The notes below the pieces were generated by a model. That model saw only the letters and a program-made list of their open reading frames with translations, searched no databases and was not told the origin of the DNA. A DNA stretch of 64,000 bases from Clostridia bacterium (GTDB lineage Bacteria > Bacillota > Clostridia > Christensenellales > Aristaeellaceae), in the NCBI GenBank assembly GCA_017516765.1, contig JAFXBE010000016.1, forward strand, positions 1 through 64,000, given 5' to 3'. Positions 16,181 to 25,245 of this stretch are shown here, in pieces (position 1 is the first letter of the stretch; the number at the start of each line of letters is the position of its first letter). The position numbers and the translations under genes are program-made.

Positions 16181-17641
16181 TTACTGAGCCTTCCAAGCGT
16201 TGAACTGGTTCTGGAACTCGGCAAGGCAGGTCTGGAAGCCAGCGGCATCCAGGTCAGCCTGGTACTGAGCGATGTAATCTTCCACAGCGTCAGCGGGAAC
16301 GCCACCGTTCTCCAGCACGAAGCCGTACTGATCGAACAGAGCCTGGCAAGCAGCGTATTCAGCCTCAACGGGGGTCTTGTTGAAGCGGAAGCCAGCAGCA
16401 ACAGAGGTCACAGCGCCGCCGTTGAAGGCGTCGTACAGGTCAGCCTTGTTGTCGGGCTCGTTGTAGAGGGGGGTAACGATGGTAGCGTTGGCAGACTCCC
16501 ACATGGAGTGGTTGTACTTTTCGCTGTTCTGGGTTACGTGCTGGATGGTCTGGCCTTCTTCCTGAGTGTAAGTGAAGTCCTCGCCCTCGATACCGAAGGT
16601 GTACATGTCAGCCAGCTTGCTGTCGGTGTACAGCAGACCCATGAAGTCGATGGCAGCCTTGATCTTGGCTTCATCGGTGGTGGTCACGGCGTAGCAGGAG
16701 CCCAGAGCGGAGGTGCTGTGAGCATAGCGCTGGGTGGCGGGAGTCATAACAACTTCCTGGCCATAGCGGCTGTTGGCTTCGGCGTTAACGGGGATGTCGG
16801 TCCACCAGGACATGGCCCAATCCTGAGACTGGGTGGTGGTGTCGGTGGTAACCTTGGTCCAGTCATCCTCGTGGATGAGGCCCATCTCGCCCCACTTGCC
16901 CATCAGCTTGCAGAAATCGACGTAATCGGCGGTAGCCAGTACGTTCACAACTTCGCCAGTAGCGCGATCCACAGCAAAGAAGTTGGTGGAAGCATCAGCG
17001 GTGAAGAAGTCGAACTTGTCGATGTTCCAGCGATAGAACATGGAGGTCTTCTGGGTGAGGTAGGGATACTTGATGCCGGCTTCCTTGGCCTGGATGAGCA
17101 TGGGCTCAACGTCAGCCAGGGTCTTCACGGTGCTGATGTCCCAGCCGAACTGGTCCACAACAGCCTTGCGGAACATGAAGTCGTAGCCTTCTACGTTATC
17201 CTTGTAAACGGGGATGAAGTAGTTGCGGCCGTCGTACTTGGTGGCTTCCCACTGGCCTTCGGCCATGGAGCCGTACAGAGCGGTGCCGGGCAGGTAATCG
17301 GTGATGTCGGTCACAGCGTTGGCGGGAACCAGATCGTTGGTGCCGATGATGGACTCCCAGGAAGCAGTCCACAGCAGGTCGATCTCGTTGTTGGCCAGAG
17401 CCAGCTTGGCCTGGTCTTCGTACTCACCGGCCATGTCGGTCAGAACGATTTCAACATTGATCTTGTCAGCGATGTAGGCGTTGATGGCATCCTGAACCTT
17501 CTTGACCTGATCCTGATCAGGCTGAGCCAGGTTGAAGCACTTGCGCCATACGTTGATGACGACCTTCTCTTCAGCAGAGGCCACGGCCACAACGGACAGC
17601 AGCATGCAAAGAGCCAGCACCAGAGAAACGAGCTTTTTCAT
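16181..17641 (-). CDS. Extracellular sugar-binding protein
   Basis: A 486-residue solute-binding protein and the last gene of the 16181-19578 operon (permease, permease, binding protein). The signal peptide MKKLVSLVLALCMLLSVVAVASAEE has a cysteine at position 12, inside the hydrophobic core and not in a lipobox context (L-A-L-C), and ends in ASA, so cleavage by signal peptidase I is expected. The mature protein has several W and Y clusters. GGGAGGAA precedes the ATG. The cargo is not evident from the sequence; position between the pectin lyase genes and the rhamnose operon suggests a rhamnose-containing glycan. Confidence 0.92.
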   Translation of the reverse strand: MKKLVSLVLALCMLLSVVAVASAEEKVVINVWRKCFNLAQPDQDQVKKVQDAINAYIADKINVEIVLTDMAGEYEDQAKLALANNEIDLLWTASWESIIGTNDLVPANAVTDITDYLPGTALYGSMAEGQWEATKYDGRNYFIPVYKDNVEGYDFMFRKAVVDQFGWDISTVKTLADVEPMLIQAKEAGIKYPYLTQKTSMFYRWNIDKFDFFTADASTNFFAVDRATGEVVNVLATADYVDFCKLMGKWGEMGLIHEDDWTKVTTDTTTQSQDWAMSWWTDIPVNAEANSRYGQEVVMTPATQRYAHSTSALGSCYAVTTTDEAKIKAAIDFMGLLYTDSKLADMYTFGIEGEDFTYTQEEGQTIQHVTQNSEKYNHSMWESANATIVTPLYNEPDNKADLYDAFNGGAVTSVAAGFRFNKTPVEAEYAACQALFDQYGFVLENGGVPADAVEDYIAQYQADLDAAGFQTCLAEFQNQFNAWKAQ

Positions 17642-17714
17642 GGTAAATTCCTCCCATATTATTTATTCTTAACATTCCGTTTGCAGGAATGTCAGAAACA
17701 AGGTGAAGCGGGCA

Positions 17715-18656
17715 TCAGCCCTTGACGGAACCAACGGTAAGGCCCTTGATGAAGTACTTCTGGAAGAAGGGGTACACCACCATGATGGGGCCGATAACCA
17801 CGATAACCGTAGCCATGGTGGAAGAGTACTGGGGAATGGCACCGCCCATGGCAGCACGGACAGAAGCGGGCACGTTGGTGTTGTTCAGAAGGAAAGAGAT
17901 GTTCTTCTGAATGTTAACAAGCAGCAGCTGCAGGGGCTTGAGCTTGTCTTCGCTGATGTAGAGCAGAGCGTTCTGCCAGTCGTTCCAGTAGGTGGTAGCC
18001 AGCATGAAGCCAACAGCAGCAAGGGAGGGCTTCAGCAGCGGCAGGGTAATCTGGAAGAAAGTGCGGTAGTCGCCGGCACCGTCGATCTTGGCGGCTTCCA
18101 TCAGCTCACCGGGGATGCTGTTGGCGATGTAGGTACGAAGAATGATAACATTCATCGTGGAAACACACAAGGGGAGAATCAGCGCCAGAAGGCTGTTCTT
18201 GAGGCCGTAGTAACGGGTGAAGATCATGTAGCCGGAAAGCTGACCGCCGTTGAACAGCATGGGGATGAGCAGGAACAGGCTCAGGAAGCCGGCCAGCTTG
18301 AAGCCCTTACGGCTGATGGAGTAAGCATACATACTCATGACCAGCAGACCGAAGAAGGTACCGAACACGGTAACGAAGATGGTAACCGCATAAGAGGTGA
18401 ACAGCTTGTTGCCGTACTTGAGCACGGAGTTCATACCGACCATGGACCACTTCTCGGGCCAGAAGGAGAAACCGTTCTGGTTGATGGTCATTTCGTCGGT
18501 GAAGGCAGAGATGAAGGTGAGCAGCACCGGTGCGAAGCAGAACAGCGTGAACAGCACAACGAAGAATGTCAGAATGGTCTGACCCACGATCTGCTTGGGC
18601 TGAATCTTCATGCCGGTGTTAAACTTAACGGGGGCGTTGGCAGCCGTCTTTTCCAT
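17715..18656 (-). CDS. Sugar ABC transporter permease, LplC type
   Basis: A 313-residue permease with a polar N-terminus, six hydrophobic segments, the coupling loop MEAAKIDGAGDYRTFFQITLP and the family ending QKYFIKGLTVGSVKG. The ATG at 18656 follows GAAAGGAGTGGG; the longer ORF reads into the upstream permease gene. It sits 16 bp after the 18673-19578 gene and 73 bp before the binding-protein gene. Confidence 0.93.
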   Translation of the reverse strand: MEKTAANAPVKFNTGMKIQPKQIVGQTILTFFVVLFTLFCFAPVLLTFISAFTDEMTINQNGFSFWPEKWSMVGMNSVLKYGNKLFTSYAVTIFVTVFGTFFGLLVMSMYAYSISRKGFKLAGFLSLFLLIPMLFNGGQLSGYMIFTRYYGLKNSLLALILPLCVSTMNVIILRTYIANSIPGELMEAAKIDGAGDYRTFFQITLPLLKPSLAAVGFMLATTYWNDWQNALLYISEDKLKPLQLLLVNIQKNISFLLNNTNVPASVRAAMGGAIPQYSSTMATVIVVIGPIMVVYPFFQKYFIKGLTVGSVKG

Positions 18657-18672
18657 GGATCCCACTCCTTTC

Positions 18673-19578
18673 TTAGAACAGTGCGTTTTCGGGCTCGATC
18701 TTGCGAACCATCCAGTTGGCAAAGAGCATCAGCAGGAGACCAATCACAGACTGGAAGAAAGAAGTAGCAGCCGGGAAGCCAAAGTTGGAGCTCTTGAAGA
18801 TCTGACCCAGCACGTAGGAGTCGATAACCTGCGTGGTGGAGTACAGGATGCCGTTGTTACGGGTGACCTGATAGAACAGACCGGTATCGGAACGCATGAC
18901 ATTGCCGACGGAGAGCAGCAGCATAACGGTGATCATGGGCACCAGGGAAGGAATGGTGATGTGGCGGATCTGCTGCCACTTGTTGGCACCGTCGATCTCG
19001 GCGGCCTCGTAGAGGGAGGTATCGATACCTGCCAGCACGGACATATAAAGCACGGAGCCGTAACCGGTATCCTTCCAGATCTTAACGATCAGCAGGATCC
19101 AGGGCCAGTAGGCAGCCTTGGAGTAGAAGCTGACATTCAGACCCAGCGCATTGTTGATAAGACCGGTATCCTTGGCAAGGAATGCATACACGATGAACTG
19201 TACCGCAGCGTAGGAGATGAACACGGGGATGATCATCAGCGTCTGCATGGTCTTGGCGGCCTTCTTGAGGCGCATCTGGTCGATCATGATGGCCAGCGCC
19301 ACGTTGAGGAAGGTGCCCACCACGGTGAACAGCAGGTAGTACAGCACCGTGTTCTTGGTCATGTTGACGAAGGTCTTCCAAGACTGGATGAGGAATTGGA
19401 AGTTATCCAGACCGCACCAGGGGCTGGCGAAGATGCCCAGCTGGTAGTCGAACTTCTTGAATGCCATCACCAGACCGGCCATGGGCACGTACATAATGAA
19501 GAACAGGATCAGGAAGCCGGGAAGAGCCATAACGATATGGGCTCTGTGTTTCCAAAGATTTCCGAAAAATGCTTTCAC
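18673..19578 (-). CDS. Sugar ABC transporter permease, LplB type (GTG start)
   Basis: A 301-residue permease and the first gene of its operon. It has six hydrophobic segments and the coupling loop YEAAEIDGANKWQQIRHITIP. The start is the GTG at 19578, preceded by AAAGGAGATGG. The ORF remains open upstream for 94 codons, but that part has no family resemblance and runs through the regulatory region. It is divergent from the AraC gene at 20094, across a 515-bp intergenic region rich in GTACAA motifs. Confidence 0.9.
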   Translation of the reverse strand: MKAFFGNLWKHRAHIVMALPGFLILFFIMYVPMAGLVMAFKKFDYQLGIFASPWCGLDNFQFLIQSWKTFVNMTKNTVLYYLLFTVVGTFLNVALAIMIDQMRLKKAAKTMQTLMIIPVFISYAAVQFIVYAFLAKDTGLINNALGLNVSFYSKAAYWPWILLIVKIWKDTGYGSVLYMSVLAGIDTSLYEAAEIDGANKWQQIRHITIPSLVPMITVMLLLSVGNVMRSDTGLFYQVTRNNGILYSTTQVIDSYVLGQIFKSSNFGFPAATSFFQSVIGLLLMLFANWMVRKIEPENALF

Positions 19579-20093
19579 GGTGCCATCTCCTTTGGAATCG
19601 AAGATCATTCCTAATTTATTGTTACTGGGGCGTAGCCAGTTACAATCGGATGCGAGGCGGACGCCCCCTGATTTTTTGATTTGCCTGAAAACTGGAAAGC
19701 CGCCGATACAGCCTGCGGGAACCGGAACAACAACAACCGGTGAGAAAAACCGCAAGGATCGGTGGTTTTTGGAACGATCACCGCCGAAAACGTATTCGTA
19801 CTTTTCGGCCTTCGCTCCTTTTGTCATAGATATCATAACTCCATGCTGTACAAATTGCAAGTGTTTTTTCTAAAATTTTGTGTATTATTTTTTGAAACTT
19901 GTACGTTTTGTCTGATGTTTTCGTTTAAAAGTACAATCTTTCGGGAGATTTACGAAAATATTTTCGTACAAATTACGCGGGCTATTTTTTCGTCAACTGC
20001 CCTTCGGATCTCTGTGCCGCAGGTGCAGATCCCACACTTGCGCTTCCGGCGGCGATTGGTTAAAATAGGTTCATCAACGAGAGGTGATACCAA
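19579..20093. other. Long divergent regulatory region with a palindrome and GTACAA motifs
   Basis: This 515-bp gene-free stretch is more AT-rich than its surroundings, especially 19830-19980. It contains a perfect 18-bp palindrome at 19951-19968 and several GTACAA/TTGTAC elements: GTACAAATT at 19848-19856 and 19966-19974, TTGTAC at 19899-19904, and GTACAA at 19931-19936. It must hold the promoters of both the transporter operon (minus) and the AraC gene (plus). No unambiguous -35/-10 pair was seen. Confidence 0.6.
19951..19968. promoter_or_regulatory. Perfect 18-bp palindrome (candidate operator)
   Basis: TACGAAAATATTTTCGTA is fully symmetric. It overlaps the downstream GTACAAATT copy (from 19966). 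No T-run or long GC stem follows it, so a DNA-protein site is more likely than a terminator. Confidence 0.55.
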
Positions 20094-21065
20094 ATGAACC
20101 AAACCATTCTGATGCGACTTTCCGCCATTACGGACGAGGAGCAGGCCATCCTTGCAGGCAAACCGCTGGAGCCTTCCCGCTACGGCGAGGGCGAGCTTTT
20201 GACCGTATCCGGGCAGCGGCTGCTGCCCTCCTCCCGGATGATCACCCTGCGTCCCCACACCCGGTTTATTGCCTTTCCCGAGCACCGGCACGACTATGTG
20301 GAGATGCTCTACATGGTTACCGGACAGACGGTGCACCACTTTCCCGGCAAGGAGCCGCTGATCCTTGGGGCGGGCGATGTGCTGCTGATGGGGCGCAACG
20401 CCCAGCACGCCATTGAGCGCTGCGGCGAAGGGGACGTGGGCGTGAACCTGATCATCCAGCCCGCCTTTCTGGACGAAGCCCAGCGCGCCATCGGTTCGGG
20501 CAATGCGCTGGGGCGGTTTTTGCTGGAAAACATCAAGGAGGGCAAGACGGGGCTGCCCTATCTGCATTTCCGGGGCGGCGAACACCCCAGCGTGGAGGCG
20601 TTGATGGAAAGCATCGTCTGCGCACTGGCAAGCCCCAAACCCACCTCCCAGCGCATTCTGAAAACCTCCATCACCCTGCTTTTGATGTATATGCTGGAAT
20701 ATACCGACCATCTGAAAATGCCCCCTTCCGGTGGCAACGAGCTGGTGGTGAGCCTGCTGGAGGAGATCCGCCACCGGTACGCCTCGGTGAACCTGACCGA
20801 ATTTGCCCGATCCCACCACGTATCCGCGCCCTATCTGAGCCAGACCGTGCGCAAGGCCACCGGGCTTACCCCCACCCAGCACCTGCAGCGGCGGCGGATC
20901 GATCAGGCAAAGAAACTCTTGCGGGACACCGATCTTTCCGTTACCGAGGTGTGCTATCAGGTGGGCTACAGCAATACCAGCCACTTTTACCAGCTGTTCA
21001 CCCAGCTCTGCGGCATGAACCCCACCGAATACCGACATGTTAATTCAGGGCGCGAAAAGCCATAA
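20094..21065 (+). CDS. AraC-family transcriptional regulator, likely of the rhamnose genes
   Basis: A 323-residue regulator. The N-terminal cupin contains FPEHRHDYVEMLYMVTG and GAGDVLLMGRNAQHAIERC. The C-terminal helix-turn-helix pair reads LTEFARSHHVSAPYLSQTVRKATG and SVTEVCYQVGYSNTSHFYQLFTQ, ending in the GMNPTEYR family signature. GAGAGGTGATACC precedes the ATG. The gene lies 87 bp upstream of rhaM in the same orientation and is divergent from the 16181-19578 transporter, so it may respond to rhamnose or a rhamnosyl oligosaccharide and control both sides (inference). Confidence 0.9.
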   Translation: MNQTILMRLSAITDEEQAILAGKPLEPSRYGEGELLTVSGQRLLPSSRMITLRPHTRFIAFPEHRHDYVEMLYMVTGQTVHHFPGKEPLILGAGDVLLMGRNAQHAIERCGEGDVGVNLIIQPAFLDEAQRAIGSGNALGRFLLENIKEGKTGLPYLHFRGGEHPSVEALMESIVCALASPKPTSQRILKTSITLLLMYMLEYTDHLKMPPSGGNELVVSLLEEIRHRYASVNLTEFARSHHVSAPYLSQTVRKATGLTPTQHLQRRRIDQAKKLLRDTDLSVTEVCYQVGYSNTSHFYQLFTQLCGMNPTEYRHVNSGREKP

Positions 21066-21152
21066 AGTGGCGGCATATCGCAACAGGATGCCCTGTGCTA
21101 CAATAAACCCAGCCAAACGTTCACAATTCCTATATTCAAAGGAGGCTGACCC

Positions 21153-21470
21153 ATGGAACGCTTTGCCTGGATGGGACGCATCAAGCCCGGGATGAAGGCG
21201 GAATATAAACGCCGCCACGACGAGATCTGGCCCGAGATGACCGAGCTGCTCAAGAGCGCGGGCATCTGCAACTACACCATCTGGTCGGACGGAGACATTC
21301 TTTTTGGCTACTACGAGTGCGAAAAAGGCATCGCCTTTGCCGAAAAGACCCAGGCCCAGAGCCCGGTGGTGGACCGGTGGAACGAATACATGGACGATGT
21401 GCTGGAGCTGGTGATGGATCCCGTAACCGGCGCGCAGCCCAAGCTCGAGCAGATGTTCCTGATGGAGTAA
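21153..21470 (+). CDS. rhaM: L-rhamnose mutarotase
   Basis: A 105-residue protein of the RhaM/YiiL family, which interconverts alpha and beta anomers of L-rhamnose so that the isomerase gets the correct form. The family opening MERFAWMGRIKPGMKAEYKRRHDEIWPEM is present with its histidine in RRHDEIWPEM, followed by NYTIWSDGDILFGYYE and, near the C-terminus, VVDRWNEYMDDVLE. The length matches the family (about 104). AAAGGAGG precedes the ATG. It is the first gene of the rhaM-rhaB-rhaA-rhaD operon; a weak TACAAT -10 lies at about 21099-21104. Confidence 0.95.
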   Translation: MERFAWMGRIKPGMKAEYKRRHDEIWPEMTELLKSAGICNYTIWSDGDILFGYYECEKGIAFAEKTQAQSPVVDRWNEYMDDVLELVMDPVTGAQPKLEQMFLME

Positions 21471-21475
21471 CCGCT

Positions 21476-22900
21476 ATGAAGAAGATCTATCTTGCCATCG
21501 ATATCGGCGCATCCAGCGGGCGGCACATCGCCGCATGGGTGGAAAACGGACGGATCGAGACCCGGGAGGTATACCGCTTTCCCAACGGTGCATCCATGAA
21601 AAACGGGCATCTGTGCTGGGATATCGAAGCGCTGGAAAACCACGTGGTCGCCGGTCTGAAGGCCGCAGGCGAGCAGCAGCTTGCCCCTGCCTGCATCGGC
21701 ATCGACACCTGGGGCGTGGACTTTGTGCTGCTGGACAAGGCAGGCAACCGTCTGGGCGATGCGGTCGCCTACCGGGACAGCCGCACCGAGGGCATCGACC
21801 TTGAGCTGGAGCAGACCCTTTCCTTTGCCGGTCTCTACAGCATCTGCGGCATTGCCAAGCAGCCCTTCAACACCGTGTACCAGATGATCGCCCTTTTGAA
21901 GGAACACCCGGAATACCGGGAGGACGCCGCCGATTTTCTGATGATGCCCGAGTACCTTTCCTATCTTCTTACCGGCAAGCGCGCCCACGAATGGACCAAC
22001 TGCACCACCGGCGCACTGTGCGATGCACACGCCACCTGCTGGTCGGAGATCATCCGCAGCGCGGCAGAGCTGCCCGACAGCTGGTTCACCGCCCCGCTGG
22101 TGCCTCCGGGAACGGCGCTGGGCTGCCTGAGCGATACTGTTGCCGCAGCGGTGGGCTATCAGGCGCAGGTGATTCTGCCCGCCACCCATGATACCGGCAG
22201 CGCCTACATGGCCGTGCCCGCCAGAGACAGCGGCGCAGCTTTCCTTTCCAGCGGCACATGGAGCCTGCTGGGCACCGAGCTGACCCAGCCCATTACCACC
22301 GAAGCAGCCATGAAGTCCGGCTTTACCAACGAGGGCGGCTACGGCAGCACCACCCGTTTCCTCAAGAACATTATGGGCATGTGGATGCTGCAATGCATCC
22401 ACAAGGAGATCGACGGGGTCTATTCCTTTGCCGAAATGGCGCAAATGGCGCAGACCTCTGCCTATCCCTGCTGGATCGACGCTGCAGACAACCGCTTCCT
22501 TGCTCCCGAAAGCATGCTGGAAGAGGTAAAGGCCGCCCTGCGGGAAGCCGGTTCTCCCCAGCCCGAGAGCCTTGCCGATGTGCTGCGCGCCGTGACCATG
22601 GGTCTGGCGGTATGCTACCGGGATGCCATTGCGGAAATGAGCCGGGTGACCGGCAAGACCTTTACAAGCATCAACATCGTGGGCGGCGGCAGCCAGAACG
22701 TGGTGCTGAACCGGTGGACCGCCGATGTATGCGGTTTGCCGGTGTACGCAGGCCCCACCGAGGGAACTGCCCTTGGCAATCTTGCTGCCCAGATGATCGC
22801 CTGCGGCGAGTTTGCCGATCTGGCAGCCTTCCGTGCCGCACTGCCCGCAAGCTGTGAAATCCTCACCTATCTGCCGGGGCAGGAAAGCCCCGCTGTGTGA
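21476..22900 (+). CDS. rhaB: Rhamnulokinase
   Basis: A 474-residue kinase of the FGGY superfamily that phosphorylates L-rhamnulose at C1 with ATP. Visible motifs are IDIGASSGRH near the N-terminus (phosphate 1), CIGIDTWGVDFVLLD (substrate region), PATHDTGSAYMAVP, SSGTWSLLG, and NIVGGGSQNVVLNRWTADVCGLPV (adenosine region). Length is close to the E. coli enzyme (489). The ATG at 21476 starts 5 bp after the rhaM stop, so translation is probably coupled; longer versions of the ORF overlap rhaM. The next gene is rhaA. Confidence 0.95.
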   Translation: MKKIYLAIDIGASSGRHIAAWVENGRIETREVYRFPNGASMKNGHLCWDIEALENHVVAGLKAAGEQQLAPACIGIDTWGVDFVLLDKAGNRLGDAVAYRDSRTEGIDLELEQTLSFAGLYSICGIAKQPFNTVYQMIALLKEHPEYREDAADFLMMPEYLSYLLTGKRAHEWTNCTTGALCDAHATCWSEIIRSAAELPDSWFTAPLVPPGTALGCLSDTVAAAVGYQAQVILPATHDTGSAYMAVPARDSGAAFLSSGTWSLLGTELTQPITTEAAMKSGFTNEGGYGSTTRFLKNIMGMWMLQCIHKEIDGVYSFAEMAQMAQTSAYPCWIDAADNRFLAPESMLEEVKAALREAGSPQPESLADVLRAVTMGLAVCYRDAIAEMSRVTGKTFTSINIVGGGSQNVVLNRWTADVCGLPVYAGPTEGTALGNLAAQMIACGEFADLAAFRAALPASCEILTYLPGQESPAV

Positions 22901-22937
22901 TCGCATTTCTATTATATATTGAAAGGATGAAAACACC

Positions 22938-24203
22938 ATGACGCTGTACGAACAGGCAAAAGCCCGTTACGAAGCCCTGGGCGTGGATGTGGAAGCCGCC
23001 CTTGCCAAGCTGGAGAAAGCCCCCATTGCCATGCACTGCTGGCAGGGCGACGACGTGCGCGGCTTCGATACCGACCCCACCAAACCCCTGACCGGCGGTA
23101 TCCAGACCACGGGCAACTATCCCGGCCGTGCCCGCACCCCCGAAGAGCTGATGGCGGATATCGACATGGTGCTCCGGCTGGTGCCCGGTACCAAAAAGAT
23201 GAACCTGCACGCCTCCTACGCCATTTTCGATGAGGAGAACGGCGGCTGGGCAGACCGTGACAAGCTGGAGCCCCGGCACTTCAAAAAGTGGGTGGATTTC
23301 TGCAAGCAGCGGGGGCTGGGCTGCGACTTCAACCCCACCTTCTTCTCCCACCCCAAGTGCGATCCCCTTACCCTGTCCTCCCCCAACGAGGAGACCCGGC
23401 GTTTCTGGATCGAGCACGGCAAGGCCTGCATCCGCATCAGCCAGTATCTGGCCGAAGAGCTGGGCCAGCCCTGCATTATGAACATCTGGACCGGTGACGG
23501 CTTCAAGGACATCCCCGCCGACCGGATGGGACCCCGTATGCGCTACAAGGCTGCCATGGACGAGATCCTCTCCGAGCCCTTCGATTTTGACAAAGTGAAG
23601 CCCTGCGTGGAAAGCAAGGTCTTCGGCATCGGCGTGGAGGCCTATACCGTGGGCAGCGCAGAATACGCCCTGCTCTACGCCGCACAGAACCCGGGCAAGT
23701 GCATCCCCCTGATGGACAACGGTCACTACCACCCCACCGAGGTGGTCAGCGACAAGATCCCCGCCCTGCTGAGTTTCTTCCCCGAGCTGGCGCTGCACAT
23801 CACCCGCCCCATCCGCTGGGACAGCGACCATGTGGTGCTGCTGGACGACGAGACCAAGGAGATCTGCAAAGAGATCGTGCGCTGCGGCGGTCTGGACGGG
23901 CGCGTGCACATGGCCACCGACTATTTTGATGCTTCCATCAACCGCATCAGCGCATGGGTGACGGGTCTGCGCAACGTGCAGAAAGCCCTGCTGATGGCTC
24001 TGCTGACCCCCAATGACGACCTGAAGCAGCTGCAGGATACGGATCAGTTTACCGAGCTGATGGTGCGTCAGGAGGAAATGAAGACCCTGCCCTTCGGCGA
24101 GATCTGGAGCGAATACTGCCGCCGCTGCGGTGTGCCCGAGGACGGGCAGTGGTTCCCCATGGTGCAGCAGTACGAAAAGGATGTTCAGCTGACCCGCTGC
24201 TGA
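22938..24203 (+). CDS. rhaA: L-rhamnose isomerase
   Basis: A 421-residue TIM-barrel isomerase converting L-rhamnose to L-rhamnulose, with divalent metal. Family landmarks: AMHCWQGDDVRGF near residue 35, TGGIQTTGNYPGRA, KMNLHASYA, CDFNPTFFSHP, VFGIGVEAYTVGSAEYAL, MDNGHYHPTEVVSDK and RPIRWDSDHVV, which carry the metal-binding acidic and histidine residues. Length matches the family (about 419). GAAAGGATG precedes the ATG, 37 bp after rhaB. Confidence 0.97.
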   Translation: MTLYEQAKARYEALGVDVEAALAKLEKAPIAMHCWQGDDVRGFDTDPTKPLTGGIQTTGNYPGRARTPEELMADIDMVLRLVPGTKKMNLHASYAIFDEENGGWADRDKLEPRHFKKWVDFCKQRGLGCDFNPTFFSHPKCDPLTLSSPNEETRRFWIEHGKACIRISQYLAEELGQPCIMNIWTGDGFKDIPADRMGPRMRYKAAMDEILSEPFDFDKVKPCVESKVFGIGVEAYTVGSAEYALLYAAQNPGKCIPLMDNGHYHPTEVVSDKIPALLSFFPELALHITRPIRWDSDHVVLLDDETKEICKEIVRCGGLDGRVHMATDYFDASINRISAWVTGLRNVQKALLMALLTPNDDLKQLQDTDQFTELMVRQEEMKTLPFGEIWSEYCRRCGVPEDGQWFPMVQQYEKDVQLTRC

Positions 24204-24280
24204 GACCCGACCCAGCCGGAGTGCAGGGGTTCTCCCCCGCTCCGGCGAACCCCGACCAAGACACACAGGAGGCAACAATC

Positions 24281-25105
24281 ATGTCCATGACCGACATTAC
24301 CATTGTTCAGAAATATATCCGCATGGCAAACGACGGCTGGCTGCAGGGCTGGCACGAGCGCAACGGCGGCAACCTGACCTACCGCCTGACCAAAGAGGAA
24401 GTCGCCCAGATGCGCCCCTTCTTTGACGAGATGCCCCGGGAGTGGGTATCCATGGGTGTTACCGGCGAAAACCTTGCCGGGGAATACTTCCTTTCCACCG
24501 GCAGCGGCAAGTTTTTCCGCAACGTGATCACCGATCCCGAAGACTCCATCTGCGTGGTGGAGATCAACCATAAGGGCGACAGCTACCGCATCGTGTGGGG
24601 TCTGGTAAACGGCGGCAAGCCCACCAGCGAGTTCCCCAGCCACTACATGAACCACTGCGTGCGCGCCAAGGCCACCGGCGGCGCACACCGGGTCATCTAT
24701 CATGCCCACCCCGCCAACATTATCGCCATGACCTTCGTGCTGCCCCTGACCGACCGGGACTTCTCCCGCGCCCTGTGGAAGAGCGCCACCGAGTGCCCCG
24801 TGGTGTTCCCCGGCGGCGTGGGTGTGGTGCCGTGGATGGTGCCCGGCGGTGCGGACATCGCCCTGGCCACCTGCGAGAAGATGAAGGAATACGATGCTGC
24901 CGTATGGGCGCACCACGGTCTGTTCGCCTCCGGCCCCGATTTTGACATCACCTTCGGTCTGATGCACACCATTGAAAAGGCTGCGGAGATCTGGGTAAAG
25001 CAGAAGTCCACCGGTCTGCCCGAGCTGCAGACCATTCAGGACGACGAGCTGCGCGCCATCGCCCGGGATTTCAACGTACAGCTCCGGGAAGATTTCCTGG
25101 ACTGA
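24281..25105 (+). CDS. rhaD: Rhamnulose-1-phosphate aldolase
   Basis: A 274-residue class II aldolase that splits L-rhamnulose 1-phosphate to dihydroxyacetone phosphate and L-lactaldehyde. Landmarks are HERNGGNLTYRL near the N-terminus, STGSGKFFRNV, YHAHPANIIAMTF (two of the zinc histidines), PGGADIALATCEKM and WAHHGLFASG (third histidine). Length matches RhaD (about 274). AGGAGG precedes the ATG at 24281, 77 bp after rhaA; upstream in-frame starts have no ribosome-binding site. No lactaldehyde reductase or dehydrogenase gene lies next to it, so that step must be encoded elsewhere. Confidence 0.96.
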   Translation: MSMTDITIVQKYIRMANDGWLQGWHERNGGNLTYRLTKEEVAQMRPFFDEMPREWVSMGVTGENLAGEYFLSTGSGKFFRNVITDPEDSICVVEINHKGDSYRIVWGLVNGGKPTSEFPSHYMNHCVRAKATGGAHRVIYHAHPANIIAMTFVLPLTDRDFSRALWKSATECPVVFPGGVGVVPWMVPGGADIALATCEKMKEYDAAVWAHHGLFASGPDFDITFGLMHTIEKAAEIWVKQKSTGLPELQTIQDDELRAIARDFNVQLREDFLD

Positions 25106-25144
25106 CGATATGCGGGGGGCTGCCTTCCCCCGTCTGATCCGAAC

Positions 25145-25181
25145 AAAACCGGCACAGCGGGACGACCGCCGTGCCGGTTTT
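25145..25181. terminator. Terminator after rhaD
   Basis: Arms AAAACCGGCAC/GTGCCGGTTTT with a smaller AGCGG/CCGCC stem inside. A T-run is present on either strand, so it can work in both directions. Confidence 0.8.
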
Positions 25182-25245
25182 GCATTTCCTCCTTCTTTAT
25201 GGTAGGATCGGTACAGAATTTGCTGCGAAAAGGAGCGGGACAGAA

